This document shows, piece by piece, positions 29,701-38,849 of a stretch of 64,000 nt of DNA. This DNA comes from Closterium sp. Naga37s-1. Taxonomy: Eukaryota > Streptophyta > Zygnematophyceae > Desmidiales > Closteriaceae. How positions within the stretch are numbered: position 1 is the stretch's first letter; the number at the start of each line of letters is the position of its first letter. The notes under the pieces are model-generated. The model searched no databases and was not told the origin of the DNA. It saw only the letters and a list, made by a program, of their open reading frames with translations. The stretch is from positions 248,001-312,000 of the forward strand of contig CANJKZ010000774.1 of assembly GCA_947471745.1 (NCBI GenBank). Direction: 5' to 3'. Made by a program: the position numbers and the translations under genes.

Positions 29701-30650
29701 CGGAGGAAACGGCACAGCTATTCCTCAAACACATCATCTCACAGCACGGGATCCCAACAACCCTCATATCCGACAGGGACCCCAAGTTTACTAGCAAGTT
29801 CTGGAAAGAGCTCATGTCGCTCATGGGGACACGCCTAGCAATGTCATCTGCATATCATCCCCAGACCGATGGGCAGACAGAGCGCTTGAACCAAACTGTG
29901 GAACAACTCTTGCGCGCAGCGTGCAAGGACGACATTAACAAGTGGGACTTGCACTTGCCGGTGTTGGAGTTCGCCTACAATAATGCGAAGCATGCCGCAA
30001 CAGGAGAGACCCCATTTTTCCTCTGTAACGGACGACATCCACTAACTCCACAACAGCCGACAGTACCTGCAACTGTCCAACCCGCGCACGACTTCGTTAC
30101 CACAATGCAGCAGCTTTGGGATCGGACACACAAGCGTCTACAGGACATACAGTCTTCACAGACACGCTTGGCCGATCGCCATCAACGTGATCATACCATT
30201 GCGGTTGGTGACCATGTGCTTCTCGACACATGCAACCTCAACCTCGGTCACCTTCCATCCAAGTTACGACCTCGCTTCTGCGGACCTTTCCTCGTAGAAG
30301 AGCAGGTCACTCCAGTCACATTCCGCTTGCGCCTACCAGCTTCTTGGAAGATTCATAACGCCTTCCACGTGCAGCTTCTTAAACCCTATCAAGATCCAAA
30401 TAAGCTGTACACGGGACGCCAACCTCCGCCGCCGCCTCAAGTCCTCGTGAATGATGAACTTGAGTACGAGGTTGAATCAGTGCTTGCACATCGTCGTCGT
30501 CGGCATGGCGCCCTGGAATTTCTCGTACGCTGGAAAGGCTATGATCCTTCTGAGGACAGCTGCGTCTCTGAAGAAGACGTGAGTAACGCCCGACGTTCTC
30601 TCCGCGACTATCTTGTCAAGCAGGGTGTTACATCTACCACCCAGCTTTGA
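26796..30650 (+). pseudogene. GypG1 pol: protease, RT, RNase H, integrase, chromodomain
   Basis: Open from just after a TAA at 26793 to 30650 apart from TGA at 28437-28439; first ATG at 26928. Protease [13 protein letters not shown] (about 27,367-27,405); RT with [23 protein letters not shown] and catalytic YLDD (28380-28391); RNase H IEADASDQAVGAVL (about 28,820); integrase HHCC (HAGHFGSNKT-like to CDTCQRMK, 29,390-29,515) and catalytic SLDFITGLP, ISDRDPKFTS and QTDGQTERLN; chromodomain EYEVESVLAHR to LVRWKGYDPSEDSCV (30,463-30,580), which in chromoviruses directs integration to marked chromatin. TGA replaces an Arg-type codon (CGA to TGA fits). Pol is in the minus-one frame relative to gag without overlap. 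Confidence 0.92.
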
Positions 30651-30660
30651 GGGGGGGAAG
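30649..30660 (+). promoter_or_regulatory. GypG1 polypurine tract
   Basis: GAGGGGGGGAAG directly before the 3' LTR start TGTGAGAG; it overlaps the pol stop codon by two bases. Confidence 0.9.
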
Positions 30661-30754
30661 TGTGAGAGTACGCTGACGTTCGACATATTTCTCATTTCCA
30701 TATTTTTACTCCATCTTATTATCCTTATTTTCCTCTTTCATTTGCACTTTATTT
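30661..30754 (+). repeat. GypG1 3' LTR, left part
   Basis: First 94 bp of the 3' LTR up to GCACTTTATTT, where CopC1 is inserted. TATTT at 30750-30754 is the left copy of the CopC1 duplication. Confidence 0.92.
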
Positions 30755-30889
30755 TGAGAAGATTTGAACAAGAATGAATGAACTATGAATGAAGTGAGTA
30801 CATATAGGAAACCCTAATTGGGTTGTACCCCCTATGGGATACCCCACTATAGCCTACACAACAGCATAAGCTATATATATGTTCTGACA
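30755..30889 (-). repeat. CopC1 3' LTR
   Basis: 135 bp, plus strand TGAGAAGATTTG...GTTCTGACA. In element orientation it begins TGTCAGAACATATATATAG, so a TATA-like run lies about 10 bp from the LTR start. The central GTGGGGTATCCC, GGGGGTACAACCC and AATTAGGG blocks recur in the A, E and F LTRs. Confidence 0.93.
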
Positions 30890-31096
30890 CACCCCCATAG
30901 GCAAAGTGGGGGAGAACAAGGGGTCACAAGACCAGTCACGCAAAGCACAGCAAGCTCAGGGTGGATCACAAAGTCACCACACAGTCCGAGCACAACGACA
31001 AGGCCACAAGGCCAGTTCACATGCAGGAGTGCACATATATATATAGAGCTAGACAAGCAAGAGCAGGTATATATATATGTGACAGTACAAGCAAGG
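30890..31096 (-). other. CopC1 3' leader with polypurine tract in a C5/G5 hairpin
   Basis: Next to the LTR the plus strand reads CACCCCCATAGGCAAAG then TGGGGGAGAAC. On the element strand the purine tract ATGGGGGTG touches the LTR, and CCCCC lies 11 nt upstream, able to pair with GGGGG. The rest, including AGCTCAGGGTGGATCACAAA, is shared with A2 and F1. Two TATATATA runs occur near 31,035 and 31,070. Confidence 0.75.
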
Positions 31097-34000
31097 TCAA
31101 GAGGAGAGCAAGTGAGGCAAGACAGGTACAAGACCCAGCTGAGTGCAGAAGCGCTGATGGTCACAAGGCGCAAGTGCCTTGGTGAACACATCAGCAGTGT
31201 TGGCCTCAGAGGCCACGTACGCAAGTCGCAACTGACCACGCTGCTGCAGCTCACGAGCAAGAAAGTAACGGAGAGCAATGTGCTTCGTTCTGTGCTCCAA
31301 GCGCTGCTCTCGACACAAGGCCAGCATGGCCTTGTTATCTACGTACAGCACTGGAGGAGAACGAGGCTGCTCTCCAAGGTCAGTCAGCAGGTAGGTGAGC
31401 CAGCGAAGCTCCTGTGCAGCCATGGCCCCGGCGTAGATCTCAGCCTCACAACTGGAGCCGAGAACAGAGGACGAGCGAGTAGCCCGCCACGAGACAGAGC
31501 CGGAACCAAGACTGAAGGTGTAACCCTGCGACGACCGCTGCGTAGCCTGGTCGTCAGCCCAAGAAGCGTCCGCGTGCCCAGTGAGGACCACTGGACTCCG
31601 CCCTCCAAGCACTAGCCCCATGCCCGACGTACTGCACAAGTAGCGCAACACCCTCTTCGCTGCAGCCATGTGCTCTGGTCGGTGTCTCCCAGGAGCAACA
31701 TAGCGTGCAAGAATGCTAAGAGGGTATGCAAGGTCAGGTCGTGTGCAGGTCATCAGGTACATGAGGCAGCCAACAAGCTCTGGGTACGGGCCACTCGACT
31801 CTACGGACTCATCCGAAGGCAGAGCTGAGAGCGAGTGGCGAGTAGACAGAGGAGTGGCCTGAGGCGAGGAGTACGTGAAGCCGAAGCGCTGAAGGACCTG
31901 CTGCACCATGTGTGACTGAGTCAAGGTAATGGTGCGGCGTGCTCTGTCCCGAGTGATCTGCAAGCCAAGGTAGCTGCGCAGTTCACCCAGGTCTGTGCAC
32001 GTGTGTCTCTTCTGCAGCTCGGACTTCACGTGGGCGAGTCCAGCAGTGTCAGCTGTGGCAAAGACCAAGTCGTCGACGTACACGAGGATGTAGAACGGCG
32101 GCAAAGAAGTGTCGGTGCGCAGAAACAACGACGGGTCAGCCGTAGAGGGAGCAAACCCAAGAGCCGCAAGCGTAGTCCTCAGTGTGTCGTGCCACTCACG
32201 CGGTGCCTGGCGGAGACCGTAGACTGGCCGTCGGAGGCTCCACTGGGTGCCAGTAGGGAAAGTCCCAGTGAAGCCAGGTGGACGGCGCAGCCAGATCTCC
32301 TCGTGCAGGCTACCCTGCAAGAAAGCAGTGCTGAAGTCAAGAGAGTGGAGCTCGTAGTCGCGCTGAGCGGCTATGTGCAGCAGCACCCGAAGAGTGGTCA
32401 TCTTCGGGGTGGGAGAGAAGGTCTGAAAGTAGTCAACTCCCTGCCGCTGACTGAAGCCACGAGCGACGTACCGCGCCTTGAAGACAGGTGGAGAGCCCGG
32501 CGGCCGCTTCACCCTGAAGATCCACATGCCACTGACGATGTTCGCCCCAGGAGGGGGAACCGCGTCAACGTAGGTGCCTGTGGACTTCCAGGACGCCATC
32601 TCTGCATCCATAGCTGCCTGCCACTGAGAGGAGTAGGGACCCTCTACGGCCTCCGCGTAAGAGCGCGGAGTCGGGATGTCTAGTGCATCCGGGTCTCCCT
32701 CAGGGGCAAGTAGTACGGACGCGAGATGAGGTGAAGTAGCAGCCAGACACTGGAACTCCTCCTGCCTGTCCTCAAGGACGTCCGTGCCAAGAGCACACTC
32801 ACCCCCGACGGACGGAGGACAGACAGACGCAGACTCAGCAACAAGACCAGCAGCGTAGTCTAGACGACAGCGAGCAGCAAAGTCGACGAGCTCAGCAACA
32901 AGCGCAGACGCAGCAGTGGACTCAAAAGAGGGGTCAGTGACGACAGTAGCAAGGAGACGTGTGACAGTAGGACTAGCAGCACGAAGAGAGTCGGACTCTG
33001 GGTCGGAAAGTGCAGGAAGGGAGGACTCAGGAGGAGAAGGCAAAGGGGCACGCAGAGGAGCAGTGGACGGACGCAAAGACATCCGGTGCGTGCCAGGGAC
33101 AGGAGGAGGACGCTGACGCGAACCGCGACCACTAGCGCGAGCAGCACGAACAGGCGACGCAGGACGAGACGCAGGCTCACGACGCTCAGCAAGACCTCCA
33201 GTGGGACCAGTGTAAGGAGAGGGAGCAGGAAGTGGGGAGGCGGGCTCTAACTGGGACTGTGACTCAACAGGCTGTGGACATGCTGCAGGAGGAGAAAGAC
33301 CAAGAACCTGCTGTAGGAGTGGAACGAAGTACGGCCGAGGCCGCGCGGCGACTCCAGACACCGCAGTGACAGCACCCTCAGCAGCAGCACCAGCGCCAAC
33401 AGCACCTCCAGCTCCAGTACCTCCAGCAGCACCAGCAGTACCCGCAGCAGGACCACCGCCAGGAAGGACAGCAGCAGTCTCAGCACCAACACCCGCGGCA
33501 GCTCCAGCTCCAGGCGGACCCGAGGGCCCAGTAGCTCCGGGACCAGCGGCACAAGTACCCTCAGCAGCCGAAGGAGCTCCAGCTCCAGCAGTACGTCTCC
33601 AGCGGCGAGCAAACCACTCGCGCAGCTCCTGTGGAGAGAGGGGCTCCCGCCGAGGCGAAGCACCCGGAGAACCACCAGGTCCCGCACCGCCAGACGCCAC
33701 AAGGGGAGGTCCAGTGGCCGCAGGCTCCGCAGCTCCAGGCTCAGTAGCTCCAGACGCAGCACCCCCTGGCTCAGCACCCCCAGTCACAGCACCCCCAGGC
33801 TCAGCACCCCCAGACTCCGCACCCCCAGGCTCAGCACCCCCAGTCGCAGTACCCCCAGGCTCAGCACCCCCAGACTCAGCACCCCCAGGCTCAGCACCCC
33901 CAGGCTCAGCACCCACGCGCGTAGCACCCCCAGAGTCAGCACCCCCAGGCTCAGCACCCGCAGCAGGACCAGAGTCACCAGCAACCTCGACCGGCTCGAC

Positions 34001-35952
34001 TGCGTCTACCTGGGACACACCTGAAGGGGCAGGACCCTGAGGGGGAAGGGGGTCTACCGGGGGGGGACCTGGCACAAGGAAGTGCGGTGGCGGGGGGAGG
34101 GAAGGAGTGCGGTAGGGGAAGAGGCGGTAGAAGGGGACTGACTCGTCGAACGTGACGTCCTGGGAGGACAGAACACGACGAGAGGAGGGGTGGTAGAACT
34201 GCCACCCTGGGGCGTCAGGGGGGAAGCCGAGGAAGACACAGGGAGCAGCACGAGGGGACAGCTTGTCCGCAGACAAGTCGCGGACAAACGCCCGAGATCC
34301 CCAGACACGGAACGCAGACGCATCGCCGACCTTCCCCGTCCACAGCAGAGCTGGGGAGGTCTCCGGCCGGGAGACCCTGGGGTGAAGGTTGATCTTATGC
34401 GCCGCGTACCGAACCGCAAACGGCCACAGAAAATGGGGGGCAGCCGCATGCATCATGGACGTACGAGCGACGTCCATGACCATGCCAATGCGGCGCTCAG
34501 CAATCCCATTTTGCTGTGGAGAGTCCGGAAGCGTGAAGGTCTGGCGGATGCCTCGTGCACGACAGTAGGCTCGCAGAAGGCCAGAGGAGAACTCTCCGCC
34601 TCTGTCAGAGTGCAGACGCAGAACAGGAAAGTCCGAGCCGAAGCTCCGCCTGAGCTGGAGACGAGCTGCGCGGATCCAGTCGATCAACACCTCAGTGACA
34701 TCACCCTTGCTGCGCAAGGGGAAGACTGTGGTGTAACGCGAGTAGTCGTCAACCACCAGCAGGAAGTAGCGCTCGTGACCCTGCCCACGGACGCGGGCCG
34801 GGCCCCACACGTCCATGTGAAGCGTCTGCAGAGGAGCCTCTGTCGGGGGAAACTGGGAGGAGTGAGGGGCAGCCCGGAGCCGCCCCTCGACACAGGGGAC
34901 ACAGGAAGGTCCGGGTCCCGAAGGAAGGGGAGGGAGAGACCGGGGAAGACCAGAGACAAGGACACGGGAAGCCATGCCCCGAAGACGAGGCAAGGAGGGG
35001 TGGCCAAGACGGTGGTGCCACAGGAGAGTCTCATGAGACAGGCGGCGACACGAGCAGGGGGCAGACTCAGGACCAGACCTGGACGCAGCAGCAAACACCT
35101 GACCCGACGCAGCTACCTGGCCAGACGCAGGGACAGGAGGAGACTCAGTGGTCAGGGTGTAGAGACTCGACCACGGCCGACGCGAAAACGTGGCCAGGTG
35201 TCGGCCTGTGCGGGCGTCCGAGCAGTGGGTCACCCGCTGACTCGCAGGAGTAAACTGGTGAACCCCCGCATCCTGCAGGTCAGCACCACTCACCAAGTTC
35301 GTCGAGAACGAGGGGAGGTACAGACCAGACAAGGTGCCCGAGGGGGCAGCCGGACACGGGAGGACAGTGGAGAAGTGAGAGAGGACAGGACCCCCAGAGG
35401 GGTCAGCCAGGGAGACTGCAACCGGCCGGCCAAGCGGCGTGAGTGTGGTGCGGTCTCGAAAGAAGGAGCGAGAAGCCCCTGAGTCAAGCGTGAAGGTGAG
35501 GGAGGCCGAAGCCGACGCAGTACCTGAGAGCGCAGCCTCACCAGTACCTGAGAGTGCAGACGCACTGGCACCTAGAGCAGCAGCCGCAGAAGTACCTGGC
35601 GCAGCAGTACCAATGCCCGGGTCGGGCGGGAAACACCGGTAACAGTCACCCTCCTCACTAATAGTCACAGCATACATGGCAGCAAGGATAGCATCAAAGT
35701 CAAGATCAAAGATAGCTACGCCAGCCCTAGACAGCTCTCCCCAACGGGGAATCTCACTGGCCTCGGGGAACTGCTGACGCCAAGCGTCCGTCAGGCGGCC
35801 AAAGCAGCGCTGGGTGGGGTGGGCACCCCCACACTGCTCACCCGCGCGGTCGCCGGAACGAAGGACGTAGGTGCACGGACCAAAACCCCCACCCCGCTGA
35901 CGCTGCGTGTACCACTCACGGAGCTGCTGGGGCGGGGGGATGTCCCGCGAAC

Positions 35953-35971
<19 letters not shown>
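31097..35971 (-). CDS. CopC1 pol: finger, protease, integrase, linker, RT, RNase H
   Basis: 1,624 open codons below the TAG, same frame as gag. In order: Gln run, PPPQQLREWYTQRG (about 35,900-35,940), long-loop finger CX13CX3HX4C (about 35,811-35,878), protease LDSGASRSFF (DSGA at 35474-35485), integrase HHCC (HRLGHPSLPRL, CVPCVEGR), catalytic HMDVWGPARV, HSDRGGEFSS and QQNGIAERR (34,480-34,830), the GGAEP repeat linker (33,700-33,960), LREWFARRWRR (33,604-33,630), RPRPYFVPLLQQ, RT with catalytic YVDD (32069-32080), RNase H GHADASWADD, SSCEAEIYAG and LYVDNKAM, end 31097. Every catalytic motif looks intact. The linker makes pol much longer than that of ordinary copia. Confidence 0.93.
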
Positions 35972-35985
<14 letters not shown>

Positions 35986-37024
35986 GACGCTGGCCACCAC
36001 CAGAGCCGCTACGCTGCGGGGCACCACCCCGACCAGCTCCACCCCCTCCGCCACCGCCGCCTCCACCTCCACCACCACCGCTGCCTCCGCTCCCACCGCT
36101 GCCGACACCACCGCCTCCTCCTCCGCTGCTGCCACCGCCACCACCGCCCCCGCCACCACTCCCACCGCCACCCCCACTCCCTCCGCCGCCTCCACCGCCA
36201 CCTCCACCGCCCCCGCCAGTTCCACCCGTGCCCTTGCCCCCCTTGCCCCTGCCAGGGCGGCGTCTCCCGCTAGGGGCAGACGCCGCGCAGACCGACTCAA
36301 GACCAAGCAGGTCGGCAGCAGCAGCAGAGGCAACAGAGGGCAGCAGGGGGGAAGGAGAACACCCCTCAAAGATGGGGGTGCGAGGGTCACCACGAGAGGC
36401 TCCTACAGCGACGATGCTCTTCTCCGCCGCAAGGAGGGACTTCTCGAGGAGGTCGACAGTGAGAGTGGTGGGACAGACTGAGAGGAAGTGGTCCCTGACT
36501 ACGCGAAGGGAGTCAGGGAGGCGTGTGACTATGTAATAGAGAGTGATGTACATGGGGGGGGGGTTCTTGGAGCAGAACTCAGCAGGAAGGGCGGCGCGGT
36601 AGCGAGTGTCACTAGTCCGGAGGTGCGTAATGAGGTCAGCGACAGTGGGAAAGGCAGCAAGGTCAGGAAAGAGGTACGGTAGCATGAGGCGGCTCAGGGC
36701 AGCAGTGGCAGGGGAAGAGTAGCGCGCAACTACAGCGTCGTACAAGGTCTGAGCACTCTTGTACTGACTAAAGTGCGCGCGCTCAGTGGTAGGCAGGTGG
36801 CGACGCACAGCAAGACGTGCAGCAGCATCGCGGGTGGCCCACTGAGAGCGAACAGTGGGGTCAGCATCAGCAGCAGGGGCAGGAGAGGCGCCAGAGGTGA
36901 GGTCAAAGAGGGAAAGACCGTCCGCCCTATCGCACTGTAAGAACAGCTGCAGGTCGTCGACCCAGACCTCAAAGTCAATGGCTCGACCCTCAGCGTCAAA
37001 AGCGAGGACACTAGGGGTAGCCAT
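35972..37024 (-). CDS. CopC1 gag, ended by TAG in a glutamine tract
   Basis: 350 residues from ATG 37022-37024 (MATPSVLAFDAEGRAIDFEVW), the start shared with E1 and F1. It contains SQYKSAQTLYDAVVARYSSP, LITHLRTSDTRYRAALP, the Pro run at the C10 tract (about 36,554-36,563), VDLLEKSLLAAEKSIVAVG, FEGCSPSPLLPS and a long Gly-rich tail. TAG follows four CAG codons and is followed by six more, so CAG to TAG is the minimal change. The stop lies before the finger and protease. It may be a lesion, or a readthrough site producing Gag and Gag-Pol. Confidence 0.88.
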
Positions 37025-38040
37025 GACGACGACAGTGTAGTAGTGCAAGCAGTAGGGGAAGGGCACGCAGTAACAGTGGTGCTGTGCTCACCAGGCAGGG
37101 CAGGTCGGGCGGCTCGGCAGTAGGGCGGCCCGGCAGCTGGGCGGCTCGGCGGCTCGGCTGCTGGGCGGCTCGGCTCCCGGGCGGCTCGGCGGCAGGGCGG
37201 CTCGACGGCAGGGCGGCTCGGCGGCAGGGCGGCTCGGCGGCTCGGCTCCCGGGCGGCTCGGCGGCAGGGCGGCTCGGCGGCAGGGCGGCTCGGCTCCCGG
37301 GCGGCTCGGCTGCAGGGCGGCTCGACTGCTCTGCTGCTGGGCGGCTCGGCTGCGCTGCTGCTGGGCGGCTCGGCCGCTGTAGAGGAGTGGCGGGGCCGCT
37401 GCAGAGAAGGGCGGCAGGGCCGCTTGATAGGGCGGCGGGGCCGCTGATGGGGCGGCGGGGCCGCGAGGAAGGGCGGCGGGGCCGCGCAATAGGGCGGCGA
37501 GGCCGCGAGGTAGGGCGGCGGGGCCGCTAGGTAGGGCGGCGGGGCCGCTAGGAGAGAGGCGGCGGGGCCGCGAAGACGGGCGGCGGGGCCGCGAGGAAGG
37601 GCGGCGGGGCCGCTAGATAGGGCGGCGGGGCCGCGCGTTGGGGCGGCGGGGCCGCGAGGAAGGGCGGCGGGGCCTCGCGATGGGGCGGCGAGGCCGCGAG
37701 GTAGGGCGGCGGGGCCGCGCAATGGGGCGGCGAGGCCGCGAGTAAGGGCGGCGGGGCCGCTAGGTAGGGCGGCGGGGCCGCGCAATAGGGCGGCGAGGCC
37801 GCGAGGTAGGGCGGCGGGGCCGCTAGGTAGGGCGGCGGGGCCGCTAGGAGAGAGGCGGCGGGGCCGCGAAGACGGGCGGCGGGGCCGCTGAGACGAGTGG
37901 CGGGGTCGCAGTGAAGGGCCGCTAGGGCGGCTCGACGAAGTGAGGGCCCGGAGCGCGACTCGGGCTGAGCGCGCTTCGGGCAGGAAAAAAAAAAAAAAAA
38001 ATCGATGTGGTGGGCCCTAAGCACAGTATCCAAGGGGGAA
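37025..38040 (-). repeat. CopC1 leader: minisatellite, oligo-T and GGGCCCACC
   Basis: About 1 kb between primer site and gag. Near gag it has 16-17-bp units GGCGGCTCGGCGGCAGG (37,100-37,380); further out, units of about 20 bp GGCGGCGGGGCCGC(T/G)AGG (37,380-37,920). On the element strand it starts after the primer site with CTTAGGGCCCACCACATCGA then T17. Open frames across it are an effect of repeat composition and are not called. Confidence 0.85.
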
Positions 38041-38054
38041 CCTGCTCGATACCA
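38041..38054 (-). promoter_or_regulatory. CopC1 primer-binding site
   Basis: Element strand TGGTATCGAGCAGG directly after the 5' LTR. It resembles the initiator-Met site but lacks bases in the middle (TGGTATC-GAGC). Confidence 0.8.
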
Positions 38055-38189
38055 TGAGAAGATTTGAACAAGAATGAATGAACTATGAATGAAGTGAGTA
38101 CATATAGGAAACCCTGATTGGGTTGTACCCCCTATGGGATACCCCACTATAGCCTACACAACAGCATAAGCTATATATATGTTCTGACA
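38055..38189 (-). repeat. CopC1 5' LTR
   Basis: 135 bp, identical to 30755-30889 except one base (CCCTGATTGGG here, CCCTAATTGGG there). The promoter must lie within it or in the leader, given the TATA-like run at its outer edge. Confidence 0.93.
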
Positions 38190-38502
38190 TATTTCACCTC
38201 AATCGGACTACTATTCTATTTTCTAGAGCTTTCCGATTATTTCACTTATTTGGTATTTTCGGCACCGACATTTACATTATACGGCACCGACAGCACCGAC
38301 AAAGGTGTACAAGGCGTAATCTCGCCATAATCCGAAGTGCCAATGGGCTTGCGTGCTTATGCGCACTTGTGATTATCTATTCTAGAAGAGCGCGTCCCCG
38401 AAGGTTCGGATTATCTGTTGTTTCTATGTATTTCTGAGTATAAATACGCCTTGTACTCACCTTTAGTGCAACATTCTCGAGTGGAAATTCGATCCTGTGA
38501 CA
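38190..38502 (+). repeat. GypG1 3' LTR, right part
   Basis: Begins with the second TATTT (38190-38194) and continues CACCTCAATCGG to GATCCTGTGACA. With the left part it rebuilds an LTR of about 402 bp in the alignment to 25165-25565. CATAT follows at 38503-38507. Confidence 0.92.
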
Positions 38503-38849
38503 CATATACTCGGACTCCACCGAGCTCAATGCTTGATCCACCTGCTTCTTGCTCTCCCAAGCAGTTGGGCCTCCACCAACACAAAAAATGAACCCTCCAA
38601 CACTTGTCATGTCCTCTGGTTCCGATGCATAAGAAGCATCCGAGAATGCGGTGAGGAACAAACGCCCAGGTTCAACACCATCCGTGCCCTTTTGGCGCCT
38701 TTGTGCCGCCGCCGAGTATTGCAGCCCAACCGTCGCTGTTTGGCCAAGATTCTTGGCCACCCTCATTCCAGCAGCTACCTGCTCCTCATTAGGGCATTGC
38801 ACAACCCTAGCCAACTGTCTTGTTGCAAAGGCGACGTCCGGTCGGCGTA
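38503..38849 (-). pseudogene. CopD1 RNase H N-terminal part
   Basis: Minus strand: ARVVQCPNEEQVAAGMRVAKNL, LFLTAFSDASYASEPEDMTS (first acidic residue), GGPTAWESKKQ and SSVESEYM, cut by GypG1 at 38508. A frame shift near 38,850, seen as LMYADRTSPLQQ replacing the expected LMYA...RPDVAFATRQLA, separates it from the RT. A short deletion there explains both readings. Confidence 0.85.

Larger units (their letters stand above)
30755..38189 (-). mobile_element. CopC1: youngest, nearly intact short-LTR copia, inserted in GypG1
   Basis: 7,435 bp, minus strand, with 135-bp LTRs at both ends that differ at one base (A/G at 30,816 against 38,116), target duplication TATTT, primer-binding site, polypurine hairpin, minisatellite leader, and one frame of 1,976 codons (37024 to 31097) interrupted only by a TAG at 35972-35974. 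It is the best reference in the window for the A/C/E/F group. If the stop is passed, every expected domain is present. Confidence 0.95.
25165..38502 (+). mobile_element. GypG1: Ty3/gypsy chromovirus inserted in CopD1, split by CopC1
   Basis: Plus element with LTRs 25165-25565 and 30661-30754 plus 38195-38502 (3' LTR split by CopC1). Target duplication CATAT at 25160-25164 and 38503-38507. Pol order protease, RT, RNase H, integrase and a C-terminal chromodomain define a chromovirus. The LTR halves differ at about ten of 401 positions by eye. Gag has an in-frame TAG and pol a TGA, so the copy is inactive. Base composition is lower in GC than the surrounding copia families. Confidence 0.95.

Noticed and set aside
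35819..36481. Long plus-strand Thr/Ala/Pro-rich frame opposite CopC1 gag
   Set aside because: It is the complement of the Gly-rich gag tail and of repeat codons; the minus frame matches gag of E1, F1 and A3.
37084..37960. Long Pro/Ala-rich and Gly/Arg-rich frames in the CopC1 leader
   Set aside because: All six frames of this GC-rich minisatellite tend to be open; no copy of the family shows a conserved protein there.
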